A stretch of DNA of 45,727 nucleotides from a virus. The position numbers were made by a program, and so were the translations under genes. The stretch spans positions 1 through 45,727 of the IMG/VR virus record IMGVR_UViG_3300036819_000057. One strand, 5' to 3'. This document shows, one piece after another, positions 8,500 through 15,787 of this stretch. Within the stretch, counting starts at the first letter, position 1; each line of letters opens with the position of its first letter. Under the pieces are notes generated by a model. It saw only the letters and a list, made by a program, of their open reading frames with translations. It was not told the origin of the DNA and did not search any database.

Positions 8500-8880
8500 T
8501 TACTCTCCTGTAAACGAAGGGTCAACCGGGTTGTTGGTGGGCTGCGCGGCTTCGTCATCGTCAGACTCGCTATTGTAGACGCGAGTCTCATCCTTCATGT
8601 CAAGAGCAGCGGTACCGCGCAGGGTACTGCCGGACTTGTCTACGTCCCCGCCGACAACATCCTTAGGCCGCATGCGCCCGATAGGCTTCACGTCTTCCGG
8701 AGTTTCGACTAGGCGCACGAAACGGCCGTAATTAGCCGCTTCCTGCTCGGTCAGCTCAACAGTCTTGCCCTTATGAATGAGCTTAGCGCGCTCAATCCGC
8801 TGGCCATTCTCGACGGTTACCGTACCGTGACTCAGGTTAACGCGGGCCTGGTAGGTAAGCTTCTTCTTTGCTGGTGGCAT
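8500..8880 (-). CDS. Hypothetical head-cluster protein
   Basis: The start at 8880 (MPPAKKKLTYQARVNL) is preferred because GAGAGG lies 10 nt upstream; an in-frame start 12 codons earlier lacks a site. 126 residues: a basic N-terminus, a small beta-rich region to about residue 70 (RIERAKLIHKGKTVELTEQEAANYGRF), and a charged, disordered C-terminus ending DPSFTGE. The middle resembles small head-tail joining or accessory proteins, but I do not recognise a family. It is the first gene after the capsid terminator. Confidence 0.65.
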   Translation of the reverse strand: MPPAKKKLTYQARVNLSHGTVTVENGQRIERAKLIHKGKTVELTEQEAANYGRFVRLVETPEDVKPIGRMRPKDVVGGDVDKSGSTLRGTAALDMKDETRVYNSESDDDEAAQPTNNPVDPSFTGE

Positions 8881-8959
8881 TTCTTTGTAACCTCTCTCGC
8901 AGGGGCTAACTGGCACACCTGCATTCCTTTGAGTGTTAGCTTAAGTTTACCATAACGCA

Positions 8960-8988
8960 AAGAAGCCCGGCGCTATGCCGGGCTTCTT
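8960..8988. terminator. Terminator below major capsid gene
   Basis: A perfect 12-bp stem (arms AAGAAGCCCGGC and GCCGGGCTTCTT) with a 5-nt loop lies 10 bases after the capsid stop on minus. TTCTTTGCG follows on the minus strand. A TATGGT hexamer occurs 17 nt after the loop, so a new promoter for the 8880 gene may be superimposed. Confidence 0.85.
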
Positions 8989-8998
8989 AACTTACTTC

Positions 8999-9925
8999 TT
9001 AGCTTCCAAGCGTGTCGATGTTGCTCAGCACCACGATGGACAGCGGCTGGTCGAAACCAATCGCTGCTGCGCGCTGAACGTCCGAGCGCCAGGTCTTGCG
9101 AGGCTCGTCACGGTACAGCGGGCTAGCCATCATCGGCAGCTCATCCGCAATGAAGCCACAGCGCTGACGCTGCATCAGAATCGCCGCGCCCTTAGGCACC
9201 TGGCGGCTGACAAGCACGTCGTAGTTGAAAATCTTGTTCGGGAGCTTGCCCGTGTAGAGCAGGTTCTCGGACGCGATGTCACCCAGGTACGGTGCTGCGA
9301 ACGCCTGCGACTGGAGCAGGGTGTTCTTGGTGTACTGGTTAACAATCAGGGTGTCAGGCTCGAACCCGAACCACTGGTCAACACCGGAAGGCGTCTGGAT
9401 TGCAGCGTTCTCAATCAGGAAGCCGGCGTTCGCCAGGTCAGCGCGAATCGTGGAGTTAGCAGTGTCCCACGCGTTGGCGACCTGCATAATCTGCACGCTC
9501 GGGTTGGAGATAATCGCGTTCATGAAGACCGCGTTCCAACTGTAGGTCATGGTGTTCTTGACCTGGAGGAGCTGACGGGTAACCGGGTCGATAATCTGCC
9601 GGCGCCGCATCTCGTCCGAGACCATGATTGCCATGGCACGCTCGTGCGAGTAGACTGCACGTGGCGAACCGATGGAGGTAGGTACAACAGGAACCTCTGC
9701 GAATTCGGCGCGAACCTCAGGGTTGGCGTCGGCGTACAGTGGCGTAGACTCTTCGTAGCGCACAACCCCGGACTGAGCCAGGCCAGCGTTACGCAGGACC
9801 GCGTCAACGATGAACTCGTTCTGGGTCATGTCCAGAATGAGCGCAGGGACCTGAAGCGGGTCCTTGATAAGGGTATCAACGGTAACCCGTGGGCCGTCCT
9901 GGGCCGCATAAACCGGAGTAGGCAT
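8999..9925 (-). CDS. Major capsid protein, HK97-type
   Basis: 308 residues. It forms the capsid shell. It has the expected size and composition: an N-terminal arm with DTLIKDPLQVPALILDM, a spine-like helix with VSDEMRRRQIIDPVTRQLLQ, a P-domain-like TPSGVDQWFGFEPDTLIVNQ region, and a C-terminal strand IGFDQPLSIVVLSNID. The gene follows a protease-scaffold fusion and a putative decoration protein and is followed by a strong terminator, as is usual for the most abundant virion protein. No Lys/Asn crosslink pair could be assigned by eye. Confidence 0.9.
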   Translation of the reverse strand: MPTPVYAAQDGPRVTVDTLIKDPLQVPALILDMTQNEFIVDAVLRNAGLAQSGVVRYEESTPLYADANPEVRAEFAEVPVVPTSIGSPRAVYSHERAMAIMVSDEMRRRQIIDPVTRQLLQVKNTMTYSWNAVFMNAIISNPSVQIMQVANAWDTANSTIRADLANAGFLIENAAIQTPSGVDQWFGFEPDTLIVNQYTKNTLLQSQAFAAPYLGDIASENLLYTGKLPNKIFNYDVLVSRQVPKGAAILMQRQRCGFIADELPMMASPLYRDEPRKTWRSDVQRAAAIGFDQPLSIVVLSNIDTLGS

Positions 9926-9955
9926 TGTTTCTCCTATTAGCCTTTCTTGGTCTTA

Positions 9956-10591
9956 TCAGACCCGAATGAACGCCCGGCCGACCGGGTTCGTTGCGACAGT
10001 TACTCCACCGGGCTGCGTGCAACGCCCGACGATAGCTTGTGCAAGGTCACCAGTGACCCATGCGCGGACGCCACCAGCGTTGTTAGCTGCAAGCAGTGCG
10101 CCAAAGGCGACAGTGCCAGAGCCACTGTAGGTGACATTGATATCTACATTGTTGTAGACGGGAATGCTGTAGGTCAGAAGCGACACATCCAGCAGCGGGT
10201 CCTCATACTGAACGTTAGGCTCGTTGTCAACCGTGCTGCCGTCGCCGCCATTACCGGGCCACTGAACAGGGAAGGAAGGCTTATCGTAAGGACCGTAGCC
10301 CATGTTGCCATCAGAGAACTGAAGGTCACCATTATCAGAGTTTCCGCCCGGGTAAACCGGGTTAGCCGCGTTAGCGTAACCAGCGAGCATCTCAGTGTAA
10401 GCGTCAGCACCGGCAACACCGAGAACACCCAGACTGGCATCCGTAACGTTCTGAAGAACGCCAGTGCCGTTAAGGGATGCCAGCGAGCCAGACAGGCCAG
10501 ACGCCGCAACGACGAGCTTGCCGCCGTGGATAAGGCCAGCGGCAATATAGGACGCCGGACCAGACTTATAGTGGAAAAGCGCACCTGCCAT
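9956..10591 (-). CDS. Putative capsid decoration protein
   Basis: 211 residues, Gly/Asn/Asp-rich, without Cys except one near the C-terminus. The N-terminus (LFHYKSGPASYIAAGLIHGGKLVVA) resembles head decoration proteins with a short extended arm. The central part is aromatic and loop-rich, and the C-terminus has VAFGALLAANNAGG and ends AFIRV. It lies between the protease-scaffold gene and the major capsid gene, the usual place for a decoration or minor capsid protein. A single-copy fibre is an alternative. Confidence 0.65.
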   Translation of the reverse strand: MAGALFHYKSGPASYIAAGLIHGGKLVVAASGLSGSLASLNGTGVLQNVTDASLGVLGVAGADAYTEMLAGYANAANPVYPGGNSDNGDLQFSDGNMGYGPYDKPSFPVQWPGNGGDGSTVDNEPNVQYEDPLLDVSLLTYSIPVYNNVDINVTYSGSGTVAFGALLAANNAGGVRAWVTGDLAQAIVGRCTQPGGVTVATNPVGRAFIRV

Positions 10592-10607
10592 TGTGCTACC
10601 TTACTCC

Positions 10608-11810
10608 TTAGTTGCCCATCATGGCACGGAGTGCCTTGGTGGTTTCGTCACGCTTGGCGGCTGCCTCAGCGTTTTCGTCAGTTTCGCCTTCAGCAGACGA
10701 ACCTACTTCGTTACCAAGGTCAAGAACCTTAGTCAGCTTGCCGAACTCGGTAAGAACCTGGCGCATAACCGCGCTAGAGTCAGAGGTTTCGCCGTTCGAC
10801 AGCTCAACGGTCTGGCCGTCCGACTTCAGGACAGGAGCCGCAAGGTCGAGCAGTGCTGGAGGAATGCCGTAGTTGCGCATGAACATCTCACGCTCGGTCT
10901 TCCAGCGGGACTCTGCAAGCTCAGCCTTAACCTGGCTCAGTTCCAGCGCGGTCTGGTTAGCCAGCTCCAGCGCCTCACTGTCATTGCTAAGCTCAGCACT
11001 CGCGCCAGCGGAAACCGGCTCGCGGGTCTCAGGCTCAACAGGCTCAGATTCGCCCTCAGCCTCAAGCTCAGCCTCAACTTCAGCCAGCAGCTCGTTCAGC
11101 TCATCCTCAGACAGCTCGTCCGACTCAACTTCGTCCGTGACGTCGTCGTTGTCGCCGGAACCGTCTTCATCAGCTTCGTCCAGGTCAGCCAGGAGAGAAC
11201 GGAGCTTAAGCAGCTCTGCGTCGCTCAGGCCGTCGTCCTTCTTCGCCACTGATTTACCCTTCTTAGACTTCTTAAGCTTGTCAGGCTCACCGAATTTCTG
11301 AGCCGTTAGGTCAAGTATATCATCCTGGTCATCATTACTGTAGTTTTCTACCGATGACCAAGGACCAAGCCCCGGAATACGCGGGTCATGCGTTGCAAGC
11401 ACGTGCTGCATTGCTGCCGGGAAATGCTTTCCGTCAGAACGGTCGTACTCATTGACAATTCTAGCAGATATCCCCAGCTTCGGGTTCTCTTCCAGAATCT
11501 TAGCCCCGTCAGACGTCGCGGCAACCGTAACGTACAGTCCGTCATCCTCTAGGGACATGTCGACAACGTCGCCGTTATAGCGGGTAGGGTCGTTCGTGTG
11601 GCGGTTGTCAGCGTCCGCGAACTGAAGCGGAACATTGTCATATGCTCCGTTGTTGAAAGACTCTACGATGCCCGTAAGGTAGTCACGGGTGAAGTCAATC
11701 TTCCGTCCGTTGTAGCTGATGCTATCAATGGGCAGAACCTTCTTGCGGAACAGGCGCCGCGAGAGAACCTGCGTGCCGCTGAACTCCAGCGGGGTAAGAA
11801 TAGTTGCCAT
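10608..11810 (-). CDS. Capsid maturation protease-scaffold fusion
   Basis: 400 residues. The first 160 resemble Mu I-type capsid proteases: LPIDSISYNGRKIDFTRDYL, then a conserved D-A-D-N-R-H-T-N-D step near 66-74 and GDVVDMSLEDDGLYV, and LGISARIV. The remainder is typical scaffold: a Lys-rich linker, a highly acidic coiled region (about 195-275), and a helical C-terminus with KAELAESRWKTEREMFMRNYGIP that should bind capsid protein. It contains the repeated motif ELSNDSEALELANQTALELS near residues 283-302 that recurs in neighbouring head proteins. Catalytic residues cannot be fixed by eye. Confidence 0.8.
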   Translation of the reverse strand: MATILTPLEFSGTQVLSRRLFRKKVLPIDSISYNGRKIDFTRDYLTGIVESFNNGAYDNVPLQFADADNRHTNDPTRYNGDVVDMSLEDDGLYVTVAATSDGAKILEENPKLGISARIVNEYDRSDGKHFPAAMQHVLATHDPRIPGLGPWSSVENYSNDDQDDILDLTAQKFGEPDKLKKSKKGKSVAKKDDGLSDAELLKLRSLLADLDEADEDGSGDNDDVTDEVESDELSEDELNELLAEVEAELEAEGESEPVEPETREPVSAGASAELSNDSEALELANQTALELSQVKAELAESRWKTEREMFMRNYGIPPALLDLAAPVLKSDGQTVELSNGETSDSSAVMRQVLTEFGKLTKVLDLGNEVGSSAEGETDENAEAAAKRDETTKALRAMMGN

Positions 11811-11819
11811 AGTCTTATT

Positions 11820-12238
11820 TTACCTCACATTAAGCCGGACCCTGCCGACACCTACACTTTGCACATTACTGACATGCGCGACAATTGAGCGGCCGGCACG
11901 CGGAGTCACGTGAACATGGTTGACGCCAAGCATCTTCTTGACAACGCCTTCCTTGCTAACGCCCTTCACAGTAACGTGGACGTGGTCGCCTGCCCTGAAC
12001 TGCTTGTGGTCAGCAGACTTGGACGAAACGCCCTTGCGGCCTGCCCTGGCCTTTCCGCCCTTGGGAATGCCGCCGCCATGGTTGCCCATCTTGCTGCGCC
12101 GGGAGTTGTTGTACTTCCGCTTAGGGCCGTGCCATTCGTTCGGGTAACCGTGATAGTGGGAGCTGGCGCCAGACTCGGACTGCGGAATGAATCCGTGCTT
12201 GTAGTTCCCGCTGCCGGTCTTAGACAGCTCCGTTACGC
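11820..12238 (-). CDS. KOW-like basic domain, probably a -1 frameshift extension
   Basis: The reading frame ending at 11820 is open from 12238 but contains no ATG, GTG or TTG before 12089. Coding character is evident from the slip site onward (SVTELSKTGSGNYKHGF, then HGYPNEWHGPKRKYNNSRR), so I annotate it as the C-terminal extension of the gene at 12233-13105. The last 60 residues hold a KOW/SH3-like segment (FRAGDHVHVTVKGVSKEGVV). If translated from the ATG at 12089 instead it would be 89 residues. It is Lys/Arg/His-rich, which suits nucleic acid contact. Confidence 0.7.
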
Positions 12239-13105
12239 TTTTGGGGAGCTGGCCATCTCCGTCTTGGCGCGGGTGTGCGGGTTGCCGAGCTTCTGGTCCA
12301 GCTTCTTAGCCGCCTGGAGCGCTACGGCTGGCTTAAGGCCCTTGGCGATGCACTTTCGGTAGCACGCGAGTGCCTGCTTGTTCTGAAGGCCCAGCTTCTG
12401 CTTGGCAGCCACGTCTGCAGTAGTGTCACCGTCGAAATCACCGTCAGCGTCCTTCTTGCCGGGTGTGTCGCCGGCCGGCACCTTAGCTGTGCCCTTAGCC
12501 TTGAACTGATGTGCCTGGAACTGCGGCGGCACCTTGCCCTTGGCAAGCTCGATGGCTCCCGTCTGGTTAGACAGGTCCGCCTCCATGCCCTGCTCTGCCT
12601 TCTTGGCGGCCTTGAGAGCCATGCTCCTGGGAAGACCCTTCTTGCACAGCCTGGCAAACACTGCCTGGCCCTTAGCGGTCTTCAGCGGGCCGTTCGACGG
12701 CTTGGACTTGACGGGCATCTTGCTTGCTCCTGAACCCTTGTCTGGAATAGCTGGGACAGCTCCCTTGCCGGTGAGCTTCGTTCGTGCGCCGGGTACAAGA
12801 TGCGGCGGCGTGGCAATCTGGCCGGACAGCTCGATGGCGCTTTCAAGGCTGGAGAGGTTAGCTACCAGGTTAGTGGCGCCTAGTGCCTTAGCCCGCTTCT
12901 TAATCCACGCGATTACAGATGGCCGCTGTGCGGCTGGCGTACGACCGATAGACCGGATTGCGCGCTTCAGGAAGTCAATATTAGGAATCGGATAGCGTCC
13001 GCCTGGCATCGCCTGGTCCTTCGCGGTGAGTGCACGGCGCGATGCGGATGTGGGACTCTTGGACCCGCTCTTCTTTGCCCCGGGACGGAGCTGAATCTTA
13101 GCCAT
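12233..13105 (-). CDS. Basic head protein with internal repeats
   Basis: 290 residues, very rich in Lys and Ala. Residues about 37-75 (YPIPNIDFLKRAIRSIGRT, then IKKRAKALGA) match a short helical domain often found in phage head proteins of actinobacteria. Two helical repeats follow (AKGQAVFARLCKKGLPRSMA and NKQALACYRKCIAKGLKPAVA). It also carries two LSxxxxAIEL motifs (residues about 81-92 and 181-192). A slippery heptamer just before its stop may extend it by about 139 codons. It starts with ATG coupled to the stop above it. Likely a structural or DNA-binding internal head protein; no enzymatic motif. Confidence 0.75.
   Translation of the reverse strand: MAKIQLRPGAKKSGSKSPTSASRRALTAKDQAMPGGRYPIPNIDFLKRAIRSIGRTPAAQRPSVIAWIKKRAKALGATNLVANLSSLESAIELSGQIATPPHLVPGARTKLTGKGAVPAIPDKGSGASKMPVKSKPSNGPLKTAKGQAVFARLCKKGLPRSMALKAAKKAEQGMEADLSNQTGAIELAKGKVPPQFQAHQFKAKGTAKVPAGDTPGKKDADGDFDGDTTADVAAKQKLGLQNKQALACYRKCIAKGLKPAVALQAAKKLDQKLGNPHTRAKTEMASSPKA
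12239..12245 (-). promoter_or_regulatory. Candidate -1 frameshift site C CCA AAA
   Basis: The zero-frame codons are tcC CCA AAA GCG TAA, a valid X XXY YYZ heptamer. Slipping back one base reads AGC GTA ACG GAG and continues for about 139 codons to 11820. The lack of any standard start codon in the first 49 codons of that frame supports recoding. A downstream pseudoknot was not modelled. Confidence 0.65.
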
Positions 13106-13281
13106 CAGGATTTCACCGCAAAAGTGAATGAAGGTGCGTAGACAAGAGCACCGCTGGTAGTGTCAAGGAATACAGCCTGGAACCCTGTAGGTCCACCGAC
13201 CAGGCCAAAGAAATTGGCGACATCGAGGTCCCCCGCACTAATCGTGAATGCGGTTACAGCACTTGCCGGGATGAAGAACAT
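13105..13281 (-). CDS. Small hypothetical head-cluster protein
   Basis: 58 residues, MFFIPASAVTAFTISAGDL to FTFAVKS, hydrophobic and beta-rich with no Cys. Both ends overlap neighbours as TGATG (13281-13283 and 13105-13107), so it is embedded in the translationally coupled head operon and is real despite its size. It resembles small jelly-roll or decoration fragments, but no family is recognised. Confidence 0.75.
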   Translation of the reverse strand: MFFIPASAVTAFTISAGDLDVANFFGLVGGPTGFQAVFLDTTSGALVYAPSFTFAVKS

Positions 13282-13514
13282 CAGCCTATCGACCTTCTAA
13301 AGAAGTCACGAGTGTCTTCATCCAGTTTAGCAGAAGCGGCATCGTGCACAGCAGTAATAGTCTCATTGCCCTTAGCCAGGGCAGCCTTAGTCTTGTCGTC
13401 CATCTTGCCAGTAGCAGGAAGCTGGTGCTGGTCCTGGTAAATGCGGAGAAGCCGCTCACGTTCAGTGCCGTTAGCTGCGAACTTCCCGTCCGTAGTGTGA
13501 TGCTCATTAGGCAT
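13281..13514 (-). CDS. Small protein with peptidoglycan-binding-like motif
   Basis: 77 residues. The segment LLRIYQDQHQLPATGKMDD followed by KTKAALAKG (about 22-50) follows the core of PG_binding_1 domains (L-x-x-Y-Q-x-x-x-x-L-x-x-T-G-x-x-D-x-x-T-x-x-A-L). A full domain is usually about 55-60 residues, so this is a minimal unit with short charged flanks. Being in the head operon and coupled by overlaps on both sides, it might be a virion component, but a cell-wall role is only inferred. Confidence 0.7.
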   Translation of the reverse strand: MPNEHHTTDGKFAANGTERERLLRIYQDQHQLPATGKMDDKTKAALAKGNETITAVHDAASAKLDEDTRDFFRRSIG

Positions 13515-13999
13515 TACAGGTCAAATACCTTTCCTGTGTTGTAGTCCTCGGCGTGGTCATCGGACAGGTGATACTGCTTGTAGCTGAATCCGGTATCGCC
13601 GCCAGCTTCGTCCTTGTTCTTGCCATGGACAAGGTTACGCGTGTACTTGCCCGCGTTCAGTCCCTTCTTAGCCAGCCGGGCACGCTTAATGTATTCCTTC
13701 AGGTTCTCCTCAGACGCCTCTTCAGTGACTAGAGGAACCTGCCCTGACTTAGCCCAGCCCTGGAACAACTGGATAGTCTGCTTGAGGGAAGTCCCGTCGC
13801 TGGGTACGCCCTTTTTCTCAAGGTTCTTCTTGACACGCCGCATCGCGGCAGGAATCTGGTGGTACTTGACAGCTACCGGGGCAGTCTCATTCTTGTAGTG
13901 AGCTAGCTCGATAGCCTCTTCGTCGTTAGACAGGTTATCCTTGGGGCGCTCAACCTGAATGTCCTCTGCTTTCCAGAGGAACTTGCGCTTAGCCTTCAC
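13514..13999 (-). CDS. Basic hypothetical head protein
   Basis: 161 residues, strongly Lys-rich. It carries the shared motif NLSNDEEAIELAHYK at about 22-36. The middle (AVKYHQIPAAMRRVKKNLEKKG, then SLKQTIQLFQGWAKSG) is helical; the C-terminus is polar (DTGFSYKQYHLSDDHAED). It lies between the ADP-ribosyltransferase gene and smaller head genes with one-base overlaps. Function unknown; the motif suggests a common interaction or cleavage signal. Confidence 0.7.
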   Translation of the reverse strand: MKAKRKFLWKAEDIQVERPKDNLSNDEEAIELAHYKNETAPVAVKYHQIPAAMRRVKKNLEKKGVPSDGTSLKQTIQLFQGWAKSGQVPLVTEEASEENLKEYIKRARLAKKGLNAGKYTRNLVHGKNKDEAGGDTGFSYKQYHLSDDHAEDYNTGKVFDL

Positions 14000-15501
14000 T
14001 ATGCTCCCTGATATGTAGCAGTGACATGCCGCTGGCCGTTAATCATCTTGTCGCCGGTAATGTTGTAGGAGCCGCCACGGTTCAGGACAATTTCTTTCTC
14101 CCTGTCACCGAACTGGCCCGCCGAACCTGGCTTCAGTGTCTTACTGCCCGCTGGCACCGTAATGTGCATGACTGCCGTGTCACCCTCGCCGCCGAACCCG
14201 CTGGCGTGCGCAGCGTTAGTTGACGTGCTGGTGTAGCCCTTGTCCGTAATTTTAGTCCCGACGGCATTCCCGGAGCCTAGTACTGAGCTTGGCAGTCCCC
14301 GGTGAACCACAATATCCTTTGTAGTCGGGGTGGCGTTCTTGAAAGCCGAATCCAGGTCCTTGTGGGCCTTCACGAAGCGCGCATCCTTCTTTTCACCGCG
14401 CCGCAGGGTGCTGTTAATCGCCGCACTGGCAACAGAGTATATCTTCGCCGCATCGCGGTCCCGCTTGCTGACAGGCTCGGCTACGTGCTTGAACGCCTCA
14501 TCCTTGTCCAGTGCGGTACGGGCCTTCTTAGCGGACTCCTTCGCCGAATCGGGCGCCTTAGGCTTGACCTTAGACCCGGCCTCGTCCTTAATCTGGAGCT
14601 TAGCCCGGGACACGTCATTTTTACTGTACTTAGACGGGTTGCTGACGACGTCGTGCAGTTTAGCGTAGTGGCTTGCGACACTCGCCATGCCAGCCCCGCC
14701 AACGTAAATCCAGCCGTGAACGTAGCCCTTGGGCCCGACAAGCTCGATGACGTCTTCCTCATCCGGTGTGCCGGACAGGCCGTGGGTCTTCGTTTTTGCC
14801 CGGATGGCTTCCCACTCGGCAACAGCCCTGGCAGCGGCTGCCTGAACTGTAGGGGACACCTTCCTGCCGCCTGCCGCGTGCCCTCTGGCCCAGCCCTCGA
14901 CAATGCCGACAGCCTTGTGGATGGCATCAGACTCACCCGCTGCGGACCCGCTGCGGATAAGCGCGTGCGCTACGTTCTGTATGTACGCCGGAAGCTGCTG
15001 CCTGCCCTTCAGGTTCCACAGGGACTTAGTTCCCAGGGGATGGTGAACCGTGGACGCAACACCCGTCTCGGCAGTAAACTTGAGTACTCGGTCTTTCACT
15101 GGCATACCAGAATTTCCCTTGCGCTGCGAAGCGTGCATGGTCATTGCCGCATTCTTGCTCTTAGCACCAATTGTAGCAATATAAGCTCGCACAGGCATGT
15201 TAAGCCGCTGATGTGCCAGCGTACGGTGATGACCGTCCAGCACCTTCAGCTTACCGCCGTCGAACTTCCCCAGAATTACCGGCTTACGGTCGCCGCTCTT
15301 AATTTTCTGCACAAACTTCTTGAGCTTGGCGTCGTGCTCGTAGGCATTCCAGTTCTTCTCGTTGGAGAAGTCGATCTTGCTCAGCGGGACGGAAGACAGC
15401 GGAGACCAGAAAACGTCAGGGTTCTGAACCCAGTTGCAGTCCTGTTTCGGAAAATCGTCCTGTAGCTGACTGAATACGGCGTTAGCATTTGCGGACGGCA
15501 T
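13999..15501 (-). CDS. Head protein with ParB-like and ADP-ribosyltransferase domains
   Basis: 500 residues in four parts. Residues about 35-115 are a ParB/Srx-like fold (PLSKIDFS, then KPVILGKFDGGKLKVLDGHH with the DGHHR signature at 89-93). Residues about 160-245 are an Ala-rich helical domain (LPAYIQNVAHALIRSG). Then comes VIELVGPKGYVHGWIYVGG. The C-terminus (about 340-500) has the R-S-E pattern of mono-ADP-ribosyltransferases: VVHRGL with Arg 401, GYTSTST with STS 425-427, and EKEIVL with Glu 468 and Glu 470. It sits where MuF-type minor head proteins lie, so it may be packaged and injected. It is coupled upstream and overlaps the 15482 gene by 20 nt. Targets unknown. Confidence 0.85.
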   Translation of the reverse strand: MPSANANAVFSQLQDDFPKQDCNWVQNPDVFWSPLSSVPLSKIDFSNEKNWNAYEHDAKLKKFVQKIKSGDRKPVILGKFDGGKLKVLDGHHRTLAHQRLNMPVRAYIATIGAKSKNAAMTMHASQRKGNSGMPVKDRVLKFTAETGVASTVHHPLGTKSLWNLKGRQQLPAYIQNVAHALIRSGSAAGESDAIHKAVGIVEGWARGHAAGGRKVSPTVQAAAARAVAEWEAIRAKTKTHGLSGTPDEEDVIELVGPKGYVHGWIYVGGAGMASVASHYAKLHDVVSNPSKYSKNDVSRAKLQIKDEAGSKVKPKAPDSAKESAKKARTALDKDEAFKHVAEPVSKRDRDAAKIYSVASAAINSTLRRGEKKDARFVKAHKDLDSAFKNATPTTKDIVVHRGLPSSVLGSGNAVGTKITDKGYTSTSTNAAHASGFGGEGDTAVMHITVPAGSKTLKPGSAGQFGDREKEIVLNRGGSYNITGDKMINGQRHVTATYQGA

Positions 15502-15787
15502 CGTTATGCGCCTCCACTACATCCTGGTGCGTAAGCTTGCCGTCCGGATGATGCTTACGGCACACTATATGACCGGCTGCCGTATTATGTCTTCCCAGCC
15601 GCCTGCATCCTGTAACCTCGCAGTTGTGCTTGCGGTAAAAAGCTACAATTCCGGCAGTAAGCACGCTTATAATAGTAAATTCCTGTAGGTCAGACCCAAA
15701 ACCGGAAAAGAACCCGTAATAGGAACCGGGCTCATTCCCGGTTCCCGTATGAATCCACAGCCAGTGGAGCACTTCCTGCCACCACAT
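15482..15787 (-). CDS. Small membrane protein with zinc-finger-like motif
   Basis: 101 residues. A Trp-rich N-terminus (MWWQEVLHWLWIHTG) is followed by one membrane segment at about 36-51 (FTIISVLTAGIVAFY) and a cytoplasmic-looking motif H-N-CEVTGCRRLGRH-x-x-x-AGHIVCRKHHPDG. The C-x4-C-x-x-x-G-R-H...C-x-x-H-H pattern recurs in small proteins next to actinophage portals. Its stop is 20 nt inside the next gene and its start overlaps the portal stop. A role in DNA entry or head assembly is possible but not shown. Confidence 0.8.
   Translation of the reverse strand: MWWQEVLHWLWIHTGTGNEPGSYYGFFSGFGSDLQEFTIISVLTAGIVAFYRKHNCEVTGCRRLGRHNTAAGHIVCRKHHPDGKLTHQDVVEAHNDAVRKC

Noticed and set aside
8975-9940. 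Long plus-strand open frame (321 codons) antisense to the capsid gene
   Set aside because: It mirrors the capsid gene, has Arg/Val-heavy shadow composition, and crosses a terminator.
14302-15465. Plus-strand open frame of 387 codons
   Set aside because: Antisense to the ADP-ribosyltransferase gene, with no ribosome site or recognisable domain.
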